A stretch of 64,000 nucleotides of DNA from Sphingomonas sp. Leaf407 (GTDB lineage: Bacteria; Pseudomonadota; Alphaproteobacteria; Sphingomonadales; Sphingomonadaceae). Positions within the stretch are counted from its first letter, which is position 1, and the number at the start of each line of letters is the position of its first letter. The position numbers and the translations under genes were made by a program. The stretch is taken from positions 1-64,000 of the forward strand of contig NZ_LMQO01000004.1 of assembly GCF_001425385.1 (NCBI RefSeq), in the 5' to 3' direction. Positions 39,812 to 48,375 of the stretch are shown piece by piece. The notes beneath the pieces were generated by a model, which was not told the origin of the DNA, did not search any database, and worked only from the letters and a program-made list of their open reading frames with translations.

Positions 39812-40650
39812 GGCGGACGACCGCGCTGCTCCTCGCTGTAGCCGGGCTTGTCTCAACCGGCGCGCACCGCCCCGCCCCCCGCTGCGACGCCACCGACCGT
39901 TGCGTCACGATCCCCGCCGGTACGGTGTTGTTCGGCGAGGACGGCGCGGGCCGGCCCGGCAAGGAAATTCCCGTCACCGGCTTCCGCATCGACGCGCATG
40001 AGGTGACCAACCGCCAGTTCGCCGCCTTCGCCGCCGCCACCGGCTACCGCACCCGCGCCGAACGCGATGGTGCATCGGCGATCTTCGTCGCGCCGACCGA
40101 ACCGGTGCCGCTCGATGATGCCACGCGATGGTGGCGGTTCGTGAAGGGGGCGGACTGGCGCCATCCGCAGGGACCGGGTAGTTCCCTCCACGACAACTGG
40201 CAGGCACCCGTCGTCCATGTCGACCGTGCCGATGCCGCCGCCTATGCCGCATGGGCCGGAGGGTTTCTGCCGGGCGTCGAGCAATGGGAGCGCGCCGCCC
40301 GCGGTCGCCAGACGACCGCCCGCGACGCGATGGCGTGGGCGTTCGACCATGGCAAGGCCCAGGCGAATGTATGGGAAGGCGTCTTCCCAATGATCGACAC
40401 CGCCGCCGATGGCTATGCCGGCATCGCCCCCGTCGCACGCTTTCCCGCCAATAGCTTCGGGCTGTACGACATGGTCGGCAATGTATGGGAATGGGTCGCG
40501 GGAGACAGTCCGGTCGGGCTGGTCAAAGGCGGCAGCTTCCTGTGCGCGACCAACTACTGCGCGAACTTCCGCCCCGCCGCGTTTCAAGCGCAGGAGCAGG
40601 ATTTTCCGACCTCACACATCGGGTTCCGCGTCGCTTATCGCCTGCGATGA
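39808..40650 (+). CDS. Formylglycine-generating enzyme family protein (SUMF1/FGE)
   Basis: A 280-residue FGE-sulfatase domain protein. The family opening VTIPAGTVLFGEDGAGRPGK (with EVTNRQFAAF) and closing NSFGLYDMVGNVWEWVAGD are clear. The copper-binding pair is Cys246/Cys251 in GGSFLCATNYCANFRPAAF, the C-x4-C arrangement of active FGEs. It converts the sulfatase active-site Cys to formylglycine. It begins with a hydrophobic signal-like segment (RTTALLLAVAGLVSTGAH), so it appears to be exported with its substrate, which is less common than a cytoplasmic FGE. ATGA overlap with the sulfatase gene. Confidence 0.88.
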   Translation: MRRTTALLLAVAGLVSTGAHRPAPRCDATDRCVTIPAGTVLFGEDGAGRPGKEIPVTGFRIDAHEVTNRQFAAFAAATGYRTRAERDGASAIFVAPTEPVPLDDATRWWRFVKGADWRHPQGPGSSLHDNWQAPVVHVDRADAAAYAAWAGGFLPGVEQWERAARGRQTTARDAMAWAFDHGKAQANVWEGVFPMIDTAADGYAGIAPVARFPANSFGLYDMVGNVWEWVAGDSPVGLVKGGSFLCATNYCANFRPAAFQAQEQDFPTSHIGFRVAYRLR

Positions 40651-40904
40651 TCTCCTGGACCCACTTGCGGACACGCAAGGCGTCACTGGATATTGGAGGC
40701 AGCCCACGTCGACTTCAATGCTCCGGAAGGTAATCTTGATCGACCGCTACTGGCCGTCTGTGGCTGCAGCAAGGTTGCAGGTGCTGGGCGACCAAAGGTT
40801 GCGTGAAATGCCATGGGGTAGGTGCTGAACCGGGATTGGATCCCACCCTCCCCGGTCATGGACGAGGAATTCGTCGACAAACCAGAGGATCCGACCGCCT
40901 TTTC

Positions 40905-42905
40905 CTATAACCGTCGGAACCGGATTGCCTGCCCGCCACCCGCCGCCAGCAGGATCGACAGTTGATCGGTCGATGTCACGATCCGCCGCGTGACTGCCAC
41001 ACGCTCGGGCGCGCTGCGCCAGTCGGCACCCGGACCATCGGCGTAGATCGTCGCCTCGTATCGGCGACCCGCTTCGAGGAAGTCGAGCGGCACGGCCACC
41101 GTACGCGCATCGTCGTTGGTGATCGCGCCCAGATACCAATCGGGCCCGGCCCGGTCCTGCCGTGCGACGACGGCATATTCGCCGATCTTTCCTTGCAGCG
41201 TGCGGCTCGTTTCCCAGTCGGTCGGCACGTCGCGAATGAACTGGAACGCCGGCAGGTTGCGGTCGTAATGTTCGGGCAGGTCGACCGCCATCTGCACCGG
41301 GCTGTAGAGCACGACATAGAGGGCGAGCTGGTTGGCCAGCGTCGAGGGAACGCGGTTGTCGGGCCGCGTCGCGCGGTAATCGAAGGCGAAGACCCCCGGC
41401 GTATAGTCGAGCGGACCCGACAACAGCCGGGTGAACGGCAGGATGGTGGTGTGATCGGGCGCATTGCCGCCATCGGGACTGCCGCCGTTATATTCCTGTC
41501 CGCGCGCGCCCTCGCGGCTCATCAGATTGGGCCAGGTGCGGCGCAGCCCGGTATCCTTGACCGGTTCGTGCGGGAACACCGCGATGCGGTGCCGTGCCGC
41601 CGCCTCGACCACCTTTTGCAGATTTTCGACCGCATATTGCCCGTCGGGCCATTCGGTTTCGTCGTGCCGGGTCCCGACATATCCCAGCTTGATCGAGCGC
41701 ACGCCATGGCGATCATAATAATCGAGTGCCGGTTCGAGCTGGCGCAGATAATCGCGCACCTGCCCGCCGGTTTCGTGATGGCCGATCAGGTCGACGCCCT
41801 TCACCTTCGCATAGGCCGAGACCGCCGCCATATCGAAGGCGGGCTGCGCCTGATCGAAGGTGAATTTTGACCGGCCGTTCTTCCACCATTCCGGCACGTC
41901 CCACCCGACGTTCCAGCCCTCGACCAGCACCCCCTTGATGCCATGCGCCGCCGCCCAGTCGATATAGGCCTTTGCCCGCCCGGTCTTGGCACCGAGCTTC
42001 GGCCCCGGCTCCCACGTCAGCAGCCCGGTGTGCATCGCCCAGAAGATGCCGATGTATTTTTCGGGCCGCACCCACGACACGTCGCCGATCCGGTTGGGCT
42101 CGTTGAGGTTCAGGACGATCGTCGAGTCCGCCAGTCGCGCCGCGTCGGGGGCCACCATCACCACCCGCCACGGCGTCACCGCCCCGCCATGCGTGCGCGC
42201 CAGATCGCCGTTCGACCATGGCGACAGGTCGGCCTTCAACGTGCGGCTGTTTTCCTCGGGCATCCGCAGGTTCATCGAGGGGAAGTCGACCAGCGCCGCT
42301 TCATGCACCGCCATCGCGACGCCATCGCCCTCCAGCGTCAGCGGCGTTTGCGCTGTCTGGATCGCGGACAGCGCCGAGCGGCTGTACTCATATTCGCTGA
42401 ACTTCTCGCGATAGGCGGGGATCGACCATGCCCGGTAATTCCGGGCGAAGTGGAACTCGGTGCGCTCGTCGCTGACGACCAGCGCCTGATCGCGGGTGCC
42501 CGGCAAGGTATAGCGAAAACCGAAACCATCGTCGAACACCCGGATCTCGACACCGAGTTGCCGCCCGTCCGCAGCCGCCACCGTCGCCGCCAGTCCCTGA
42601 TACCGCTCGCGCATCGCACGCCGTTCGCCCCATGGCTGGGTCCATGCACGGTCCTGCGAGGTGCGGCGGCTGTCGACCAGCACCAGCCCGGCATCGCCCG
42701 GTCCGGCATCCCGGAACCGGAACCCCATGCGCGACCGATCTAGGATCGGCCTGCCGTCATAACGCGCCCGGTACACCGCCTCACCACGATCGACCGCCAG
42801 GTCGACGGCGATGCGCCCATCGGGGGAGCGCACCGTCTGCCATGCCTGCGCCAGTGCCGGGGTGGCGACCAGCAGGGCGGCGAGCGAAATCATCGTGCGG
42901 ACCAT
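40905..42905 (-). CDS. Glycoside hydrolase family 97 alpha-glycosidase
   Basis: A 666-residue GH97 enzyme with a signal peptide (MISLAALLVATPALAQA). It has an N-terminal beta-sandwich domain (EIRVFDDGFGFRYTLPG, PEENSRTLKADLSPW), then the (beta/alpha)8 catalytic domain with KGVLVEGWNVGWDVPEWW, LIGHHETGGQVRDYL and LMSREGARGQEYNGGSPDGG. These carry the glutamates expected at the GH97 active site, followed by a C-terminal beta domain. GH97 (SusB-like) enzymes release alpha-linked sugars from oligosaccharides in the periplasm. It is the second gene after a TBDR (18-bp gap), in a locus with a LacI regulator and a sugar symporter. Confidence 0.93.
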   Translation of the reverse strand: MVRTMISLAALLVATPALAQAWQTVRSPDGRIAVDLAVDRGEAVYRARYDGRPILDRSRMGFRFRDAGPGDAGLVLVDSRRTSQDRAWTQPWGERRAMRERYQGLAATVAAADGRQLGVEIRVFDDGFGFRYTLPGTRDQALVVSDERTEFHFARNYRAWSIPAYREKFSEYEYSRSALSAIQTAQTPLTLEGDGVAMAVHEAALVDFPSMNLRMPEENSRTLKADLSPWSNGDLARTHGGAVTPWRVVMVAPDAARLADSTIVLNLNEPNRIGDVSWVRPEKYIGIFWAMHTGLLTWEPGPKLGAKTGRAKAYIDWAAAHGIKGVLVEGWNVGWDVPEWWKNGRSKFTFDQAQPAFDMAAVSAYAKVKGVDLIGHHETGGQVRDYLRQLEPALDYYDRHGVRSIKLGYVGTRHDETEWPDGQYAVENLQKVVEAAARHRIAVFPHEPVKDTGLRRTWPNLMSREGARGQEYNGGSPDGGNAPDHTTILPFTRLLSGPLDYTPGVFAFDYRATRPDNRVPSTLANQLALYVVLYSPVQMAVDLPEHYDRNLPAFQFIRDVPTDWETSRTLQGKIGEYAVVARQDRAGPDWYLGAITNDDARTVAVPLDFLEAGRRYEATIYADGPGADWRSAPERVAVTRRIVTSTDQLSILLAAGGGQAIRFRRL

Positions 42906-42923
42906 GGTCGCCGCCCTTTCGTT

Positions 42924-45407
42924 TCAGAAGCTGTAGGTCAGGCTGGCACGGACGCGGCGGCCGAAGATCGGGCGGCCCTGGAACGCGGTTTCCTGTACCC
43001 CGATGATCGATCCGGCACGCGGATTGCCCTCGGTCAGCCCGACTTCGTTGAACAGGTTGGTCGCCACCACCTGCGCCTGCAACGCATCGCTGATCTTCCA
43101 GTTCGCGCCGGCGCGGACCTCGGTATAGCTCGGCAACACGATGGTGTTGGCGACATCGACATAGCGTTTGCCGGTATAGGCCGCCTCGCCGAACACGCTC
43201 ACCCGGTCGCCCGGCAGGCGCAGCGTCGGGCGGACCGAGAACTGCACCTGCGGCTGTCGCACGATCTGGTTGCCGCTGAAGTCGAACGCGCCGGTCGCGC
43301 CCTGTCCGGCAAAGCTGGTATAGTTGATCTTCTGGTAGTTGCCGCTTGCCGAAATGTCGAAGAAGTCGACCGGGCGCAGCGACAGCTCCACCTCGACCCC
43401 CTTCGATTCCGCCGCCGCATTCTGGTTGACAGTCTGCGCCTGCCCGTTGGGACCGGCGACGATCGTCTGGAAGGCGACGTTGGGGAATTTGTTGTAGAAC
43501 AGCGTGACGAACGCCGAGAAGGGCCGCGTCGAATATTTGAAGCCGCCTTCGACCAGATCGATGCGGTTTTCGACCGGAATGCCACCGAACCACTGAACGA
43601 ATTCGGGGGTCACGCGGAAGCTGCGGCTGTAGCGCGCGAAGGCGGCGACGCGCGGGCTGAATTCATAATTGCCGCCGACCGAGAACGCCCATTGTCCGGT
43701 CTTGAAGCGATAGGGGGTGGTCCCGCCGGTGAACACCAGCACATTGTCGTCGGCCAGCGTCGATGTGTCGCCCAGGTTGCGGCGCGCCGTCTGCGCGATC
43801 GTTCCTTCCTTGGCGACATGGTGATAGCGCGCGCCGAGATCGATGCGTAGCTTCGGCGTCACCTGCCACGCATCGGTCAGGTAGAAGGCGTTGATCGTGA
43901 CGTCGTCGTCGAAGCGTTGCAGATTGCTGTGCAGGTTAAGCAACCCGCCCTGCGTCAGCGCCACCGTCTGCTGCCCCGCGGCGTTCAGCCCGACGATGTC
44001 GAAATAGCGTGGCCGGTTGATCGCCTCCACGACAATGTCGTTCCAGTTCCAGTTCTGCGTCTGTTCGAAATGGCTGAAGTAATAGCCGCCGGTCAGCGTG
44101 TGGCGGCCAATGCCGGTGTCGAGCTTCTTGGTCACGCTCAGGTCGTTGACGACATTCTCGACATCGACGACCGTGTTGAAGATGCTTTGCGTCAGCGCGA
44201 GCTGGTTGCCGAGCGCCGAGGCTGCCACCGTCTGCCCGGTCCGCGCGTCGCGGTACACTGCTCGCACGGTGTCGGGACGGGCGGCGAGAATGCGGCTGAA
44301 GCCGTCGCTCAGGAACTGCTGCGACGTCGCGATACCCGAGCTGAACAGGCCGTTGAAGTCGACGAAGCCCTTGGTATAGCGCGCGCGGTTGTTGACCTCC
44401 CACCCGTCGCCCAGCGGCTTGTTCAGGATAGCGGTGAAGGTGTCGGTATCGGTATGGATACCCTGCGTCAGATCGACGCGCTTGCCGAACACGCCGTTGC
44501 CGTCGGGCAAGGTGATCCGCGCGAAATCGGTGTTGACCAGCGTGCCGGTGCCCGCATCCAGCCCCGGCAGTCCTTTGTCGGCACTGGCGAGCGGGATGGC
44601 GGTGTAGAAGATGTTCTTGTCGTCGAGCTTGCGATAGCTGACGAACAGCGACCCGCTGTCGGCGAAGTCGTAGTTCAGCCCAATGCGAAGCTGCCCGCCC
44701 TGGTTGCCGGTGAAGCCCGGGTTCCGCAGGCCGTTGTCCTCGCGGTAGAAGCCGCCGACCGAAAACGACAGCCGATCGGTCAGCGGGCCCGACACATTGG
44801 CATCGACGCGGTAATGATCCCAGTCGCCGACCTCGGCCTTGACCAGCCCTTGCAACGTACTGGTCGGACGCTTGGTCAGGACGTTGACGACACCGCCCGG
44901 CGCATTCGACGCGGTGATCGAGGCCGATCCGCCGCGCACGATCTGGAGCGAGTCCACCGTCGCGTCGACACGGAAGAACTCGTCGGCGTTGGTGAAGGCG
45001 CCCGCCCCCTCTTCCCACACCGGCAGGCCGTCCTCGAGCAGCGGGAGATAGCGGTAATTATCCGCCGGCAGCCCGCGCGAATAGACGTTGTTGCCGACCT
45101 CGCCGCCCGAGCTTTCGACATAGATGCCCGGCGTCGAGGCGATCAGGTCGGCGATGCCCAGCGGCGCCTTCTGCGCGATGGCCAGCGAATCCACCGTGGT
45201 GATCGCATAGGAGGTTTCGAACTTGCTCACGCCGGTGCGGGTGCCAGTGACGATGATCTCGTCGAGGCCGAGGTCGCCGCCCTCGGCGGCGGGCGCTTCC
45301 TGTTCGGCGGTGGCCGGTTCGGCGGGCACGGTCTGCGCCGCTGCCGGAGCCAACGGCAACGTCGCGGCAATCGAACCGAGCAGCACAAGGCGATAGGCAC
45401 GCATCAT
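42924..45407 (-). CDS. TonB-dependent receptor for a glycan/oligosaccharide (GH97 locus)
   Basis: An 827-residue receptor. It has a signal peptide (YRLVLLGSIAATLPLAPAAAQ), TonB-box-like DEIIVTGTRTGVSKFETSYA, and a plug with IASTPGIYVESSGGEVGNNV, YSRGLPADNYRYLPLLEDGL and IVRGGSASITASNAPGGVVN. The barrel ends VRASLTYSF. The start is taken at 45407, with GGAGGGG 4 bases before the first of two ATGs. A LacI-type operator TGCAAACGATTGCA (45492-45505) lies 85 bp upstream. It probably brings malto- or gluco-oligosaccharides to the periplasmic GH97. Confidence 0.86.
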   Translation of the reverse strand: MMRAYRLVLLGSIAATLPLAPAAAQTVPAEPATAEQEAPAAEGGDLGLDEIIVTGTRTGVSKFETSYAITTVDSLAIAQKAPLGIADLIASTPGIYVESSGGEVGNNVYSRGLPADNYRYLPLLEDGLPVWEEGAGAFTNADEFFRVDATVDSLQIVRGGSASITASNAPGGVVNVLTKRPTSTLQGLVKAEVGDWDHYRVDANVSGPLTDRLSFSVGGFYREDNGLRNPGFTGNQGGQLRIGLNYDFADSGSLFVSYRKLDDKNIFYTAIPLASADKGLPGLDAGTGTLVNTDFARITLPDGNGVFGKRVDLTQGIHTDTDTFTAILNKPLGDGWEVNNRARYTKGFVDFNGLFSSGIATSQQFLSDGFSRILAARPDTVRAVYRDARTGQTVAASALGNQLALTQSIFNTVVDVENVVNDLSVTKKLDTGIGRHTLTGGYYFSHFEQTQNWNWNDIVVEAINRPRYFDIVGLNAAGQQTVALTQGGLLNLHSNLQRFDDDVTINAFYLTDAWQVTPKLRIDLGARYHHVAKEGTIAQTARRNLGDTSTLADDNVLVFTGGTTPYRFKTGQWAFSVGGNYEFSPRVAAFARYSRSFRVTPEFVQWFGGIPVENRIDLVEGGFKYSTRPFSAFVTLFYNKFPNVAFQTIVAGPNGQAQTVNQNAAAESKGVEVELSLRPVDFFDISASGNYQKINYTSFAGQGATGAFDFSGNQIVRQPQVQFSVRPTLRLPGDRVSVFGEAAYTGKRYVDVANTIVLPSYTEVRAGANWKISDALQAQVVATNLFNEVGLTEGNPRAGSIIGVQETAFQGRPIFGRRVRASLTYSF

Positions 45408-45491
45408 ATATCCCCTCCATGGACGCCGCGCCTGCGCGGTCGTTTGATGGGCAACAGATGCGAGCTTGCGCAAAGCAATGCAAATATAAAC

Positions 45492-45505
45492 TGCAAACGA
45501 TTGCA
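45492..45505. promoter_or_regulatory. LacI-type operator TGCAA-ACGA-TTGCA
   Basis: A perfect 5-bp inverted repeat of the TGCAA-N4-TTGCA form typical of LacI-family carbohydrate regulators, between the lacI-like gene (stop 45601) and the TBDR start (45407). A TTGCGCAA palindrome and an isolated ATGCAAA flank it. Confidence 0.7.
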
Positions 45506-45600
45506 ATTTACATGGAACGACGAGGATTCCGATCGATAATCTGAATTATATCAATCAGATGAAACGTATCGATCCACAGGATTTGCATGGAACCTTCGTG

Positions 45601-46650
45601 TCAACCGGCACAGGATTCGCGAATCACGAGATCGGTCGGCAGACGTTCGGACCGGACGCGATGCCCGTCGATGATCCGCAGCAATTTCGACACCAGCAGG
45701 CTGCCCGCCTTGATGACGTCCTGACGGATCGTCGTCAGTCCCGGTATCGCCAGCGCTGCCGCATCGATGTCGTCATAGCCGATCACCGCGACGTCGCCCG
45801 GGACGGACATGCCCCGCCGGTGAAGCGCCCGGATCGCCCCGAGCGCCACCACATCGGACGCGGCGACGATCGCGTCGAACGCGATGCCGCGCTCCAGCAG
45901 GTCATCGACCGCCTCGCCCCCGTCGAAGCGACCGGCGGCGGGCGTCTGGACCAACAGCGGATCGAACGGGACGTCATGCGCCGCCAGCGCGGCACGATAC
46001 CCCTCCTGCCGGATCGCGATTTGCGAGAACGGCGTGCGCGCCGCCGCGATCGGCGGTGCCGCCCCCACAAAGGCGATCCGCCGCCGTCCGCTGCGCAACA
46101 GATGCTGCGTCGCCTGAAAACCACCGGCACGGTTGTCGCTGCCGATCGAACAATATTGCTGTCCGGCAACCTCCACGCCCCATGCGACCAGCGGCGCCCC
46201 GGCCGCGCCGACCCGGTTCAGCGTATCGTGAAACTGCGACTGGCCGAGGAAGATCGTGCCCGCATACCCGCTGTCGTCGAGGAACGCGGCGAGCGTCGCG
46301 TCGTCATGCGGCGTCTGCCACACGATCGATATGTCGCGCCGCCGCTCGCGCACCGCCGTGCCGATTCCACCGATCAACGCCAGTTCGAACGGGTTGGCCA
46401 ACTGGCTGCCATGCGCCAGCGACACCGGCACGACGAGGCATAGCTGATCGGCCAGCATCGGCACGGACTGGCGGCGGCGCTGCGGAACATGGACATAGCC
46501 GAGACGATCGGTGGCGCGCAGGATGCGCTCGCGCGTATCGTCGCTGATCGCGCTGTGTCCGGTCAGCACCCGCGACACGGTGGCGATCGACACGTCGGCC
46601 GCCTCCGCGATGTCGCGCAGCGTGGGTCCGCTTCGCTTCATCCGGGTCAT
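45601..46650 (-). CDS. LacI-family transcriptional regulator
   Basis: A 349-residue repressor. The helix-turn-helix is GPTLRDIAEAADVSIATVSR, then VLTGHSAISDDTRERILRAT, and the periplasmic-binding-like sensor domain runs from QLCLVVPVSL to PTDLVIRESCAG. It includes the ligand-contact region VAASDVVALGAIRALHRRGM and VIGYDDIDAAALAIPGLTTI. It probably binds TGCAAACGATTGCA upstream of the TBDR/GH97 operon and responds to a sugar released by GH97. The ATG at 46650 is chosen; 46641 is a second in-frame ATG. The MFS gene lies 38 bp upstream on the same strand. Confidence 0.9.
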   Translation of the reverse strand: MTRMKRSGPTLRDIAEAADVSIATVSRVLTGHSAISDDTRERILRATDRLGYVHVPQRRRQSVPMLADQLCLVVPVSLAHGSQLANPFELALIGGIGTAVRERRRDISIVWQTPHDDATLAAFLDDSGYAGTIFLGQSQFHDTLNRVGAAGAPLVAWGVEVAGQQYCSIGSDNRAGGFQATQHLLRSGRRRIAFVGAAPPIAAARTPFSQIAIRQEGYRAALAAHDVPFDPLLVQTPAAGRFDGGEAVDDLLERGIAFDAIVAASDVVALGAIRALHRRGMSVPGDVAVIGYDDIDAAALAIPGLTTIRQDVIKAGSLLVSKLLRIIDGHRVRSERLPTDLVIRESCAG

Positions 46651-46688
46651 CGCGTCATGGTTCCTCGTTCGTTTTGCATTAAGTTGCG

Positions 46689-47957
46689 TTACGCGGTCCG
46701 TGTGGGTTCGTCCACCGCCGGCAGGCGCAGGCTGAGCCACGCGCCGGCCAGCATCGCCAGTCCGCCGAGCGGGAGGACGGGCACCACTGATCCCTGCAAC
46801 GGATGGGCGATGATCCATCCCATCGTCAGCCCGGCGACCAGTTGCGGCACGACGATGAAGATGTTCATCACCCCAATGAACATGCCCGCCGTCGCGCTGG
46901 TCACGATCCGCCCCGCCAGCACGAACGGCGCGCTGAGCATCGAGGCATAGGCGATCCCGATCAGCCCCGCACAGCCCATCAGCGCCATCGGGCCGGTGCA
47001 GGATGCAAGCGCGGCGAGGCCGACCGCCCCCGCCCCCAGCGCCGCCGCATGGACGCGTCGCACCCCGAACCGGCGGAACAGGGCCGGTAACACGAAGGCG
47101 AAGATGCCCGCGACCCCGTTGTAGGTGCCGAACAATACCCCGACGAAGTCCGCGCCGCGGGCGTAGGCCGCATCGAAAGGCGACGTCGCGCCATAGACGT
47201 TGGCGGCGATAACCGGCGTGGCATAGACCCATAGCAGATAAAGGCCGAACCAGCAGGCGAACTGGATCGCGGCCACCGGCCGCAACACGCGCCATAGCCG
47301 CGCGACCGCCGCAAACCGCTTCGCCTTTGGCGCGGATACCGGGGGCGTGGCGTCCACACGCCGGGGTTCGCGCACCGTCGCCAGCGTCCATCCGACCGAC
47401 AGGGCCACCGCCGCCGCCGCCGCGACGAAGGCGAAGCGGATCGACGGCGGCGTCTGTCCCGGCAGCGCGGCGTTCGACAGCCCCGCCTGTGCCAGCAGCA
47501 TCGGCGCACAGGCACCCGCCAGCGCGCCCAGCCCGATGAACACCGTCTGCATCGCATAGCCACGCGCATGGTCCGCCACCGGCAGCGTATCGGCGACCAG
47601 CGCGCGATACGGCGCGTGCAGCGCGTTCATCGCCGCTTCCAGCAGCCAGATCGTTGCCACCGCCACTGCCAGCGACGCGGCGAGCGGCAATGTCACCAGC
47701 GCGGCCATCACGATCAGCGCGGACCCGAAGATATACGGCCGCCGCCGCCCGAACCGCGTGCCGTACCGGTCGCTGAGCGCGCCGACGACTGGCTGGATCA
47801 GCAACCCGGTCACTGGCCCGGCAAGCCACAGCAGCGCCAGTTGCTCGACCGGTGCCCCCAGCCCCTGAAAGATACGGCTGAGACTTGCGCTCTGGATGCC
47901 GAACGCGATCTGCAACCCCAGATAGCCGATGCTGATATTGATCGTCCGTGGACGCAT
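46689..47957 (-). CDS. MFS sugar symporter (GPH/SLC45-like)
   Basis: A 422-residue inner-membrane transporter with about 12 helices. The loop 2-3 motif QPVVGALSDRYGTRFGRRRP is characteristic of the sucrose/maltose:cation symporters. The centre carries a cytoplasmic loop (ATVREPRRVDATPPVSAPKA). It would carry the sugar or disaccharide released in the periplasm into the cell. The start MRPRTINISIGYLGLQIAFG has an AGGGGC ribosome-binding site. It is upstream of lacI and probably co-transcribed with it. An IS3 remnant borders its promoter side. Confidence 0.88.
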   Translation of the reverse strand: MRPRTINISIGYLGLQIAFGIQSASLSRIFQGLGAPVEQLALLWLAGPVTGLLIQPVVGALSDRYGTRFGRRRPYIFGSALIVMAALVTLPLAASLAVAVATIWLLEAAMNALHAPYRALVADTLPVADHARGYAMQTVFIGLGALAGACAPMLLAQAGLSNAALPGQTPPSIRFAFVAAAAAVALSVGWTLATVREPRRVDATPPVSAPKAKRFAAVARLWRVLRPVAAIQFACWFGLYLLWVYATPVIAANVYGATSPFDAAYARGADFVGVLFGTYNGVAGIFAFVLPALFRRFGVRRVHAAALGAGAVGLAALASCTGPMALMGCAGLIGIAYASMLSAPFVLAGRIVTSATAGMFIGVMNIFIVVPQLVAGLTMGWIIAHPLQGSVVPVLPLGGLAMLAGAWLSLRLPAVDEPTRTA

Positions 47958-48033
47958 GCCCCTGGGCCCCCTCCCCGATATGATCCATTTGTTCTGGACC
48001 ATCGGCAGCCGCGAGCGGTCACGCAATGGTGGT

Positions 48034-48374
48034 TTGAAGCGTCCCGGGTTTTCGCATGAGTTCCGCGACCGCGCGGTGCGGATGGTTGATGAGCATCGAG
48101 GGATTATCCGTCCGGGTAGGCGGCGATGACCTCGATCGCCGGGAAGATCGGCTGCACCACCGAGACACGGCGCCGCTGGTGCCTTTGAGGAGGCGAGCCG
48201 ACGAGCAGGACCAGCGACGAAATACGGGCGCAGATTAAGCGCGTCCATGATGCCAGCTTTGGTATCTATGGCACGCGCAGGGTCTGGCATCAGTTGCGGC
48301 GCGAAGGCGTGGCGACCGCCAAATGCACCGTGGAACGGCTGATGTCGACCATGGGTCTGGCCTTCGCCTATGCT
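48034..48374 (+). pseudogene. IS3-family transposase remnant (OrfA and OrfB pieces)
   Basis: Plus-strand frames read LKRPGFSHEFRDRAVRMVDE then HRG, with a frameshift near 48100. Beyond it, DYPSG, TSIAGKIGCTTETR and an OrfB piece IRAQIKRVHDASFGIYGTRR, VWHQLRREGVATAKCTVERL and MSTMGLA are visible. This is a fused, degraded scrap of an IS3 element (a group other than the one at 1870): the OrfA start and the N-terminal part of OrfB, lacking the DDE domain. It lies between the MFS gene and the ROK regulator gene and marks an old insertion/deletion. Confidence 0.75.
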
Positions 48375-48375
48375 A

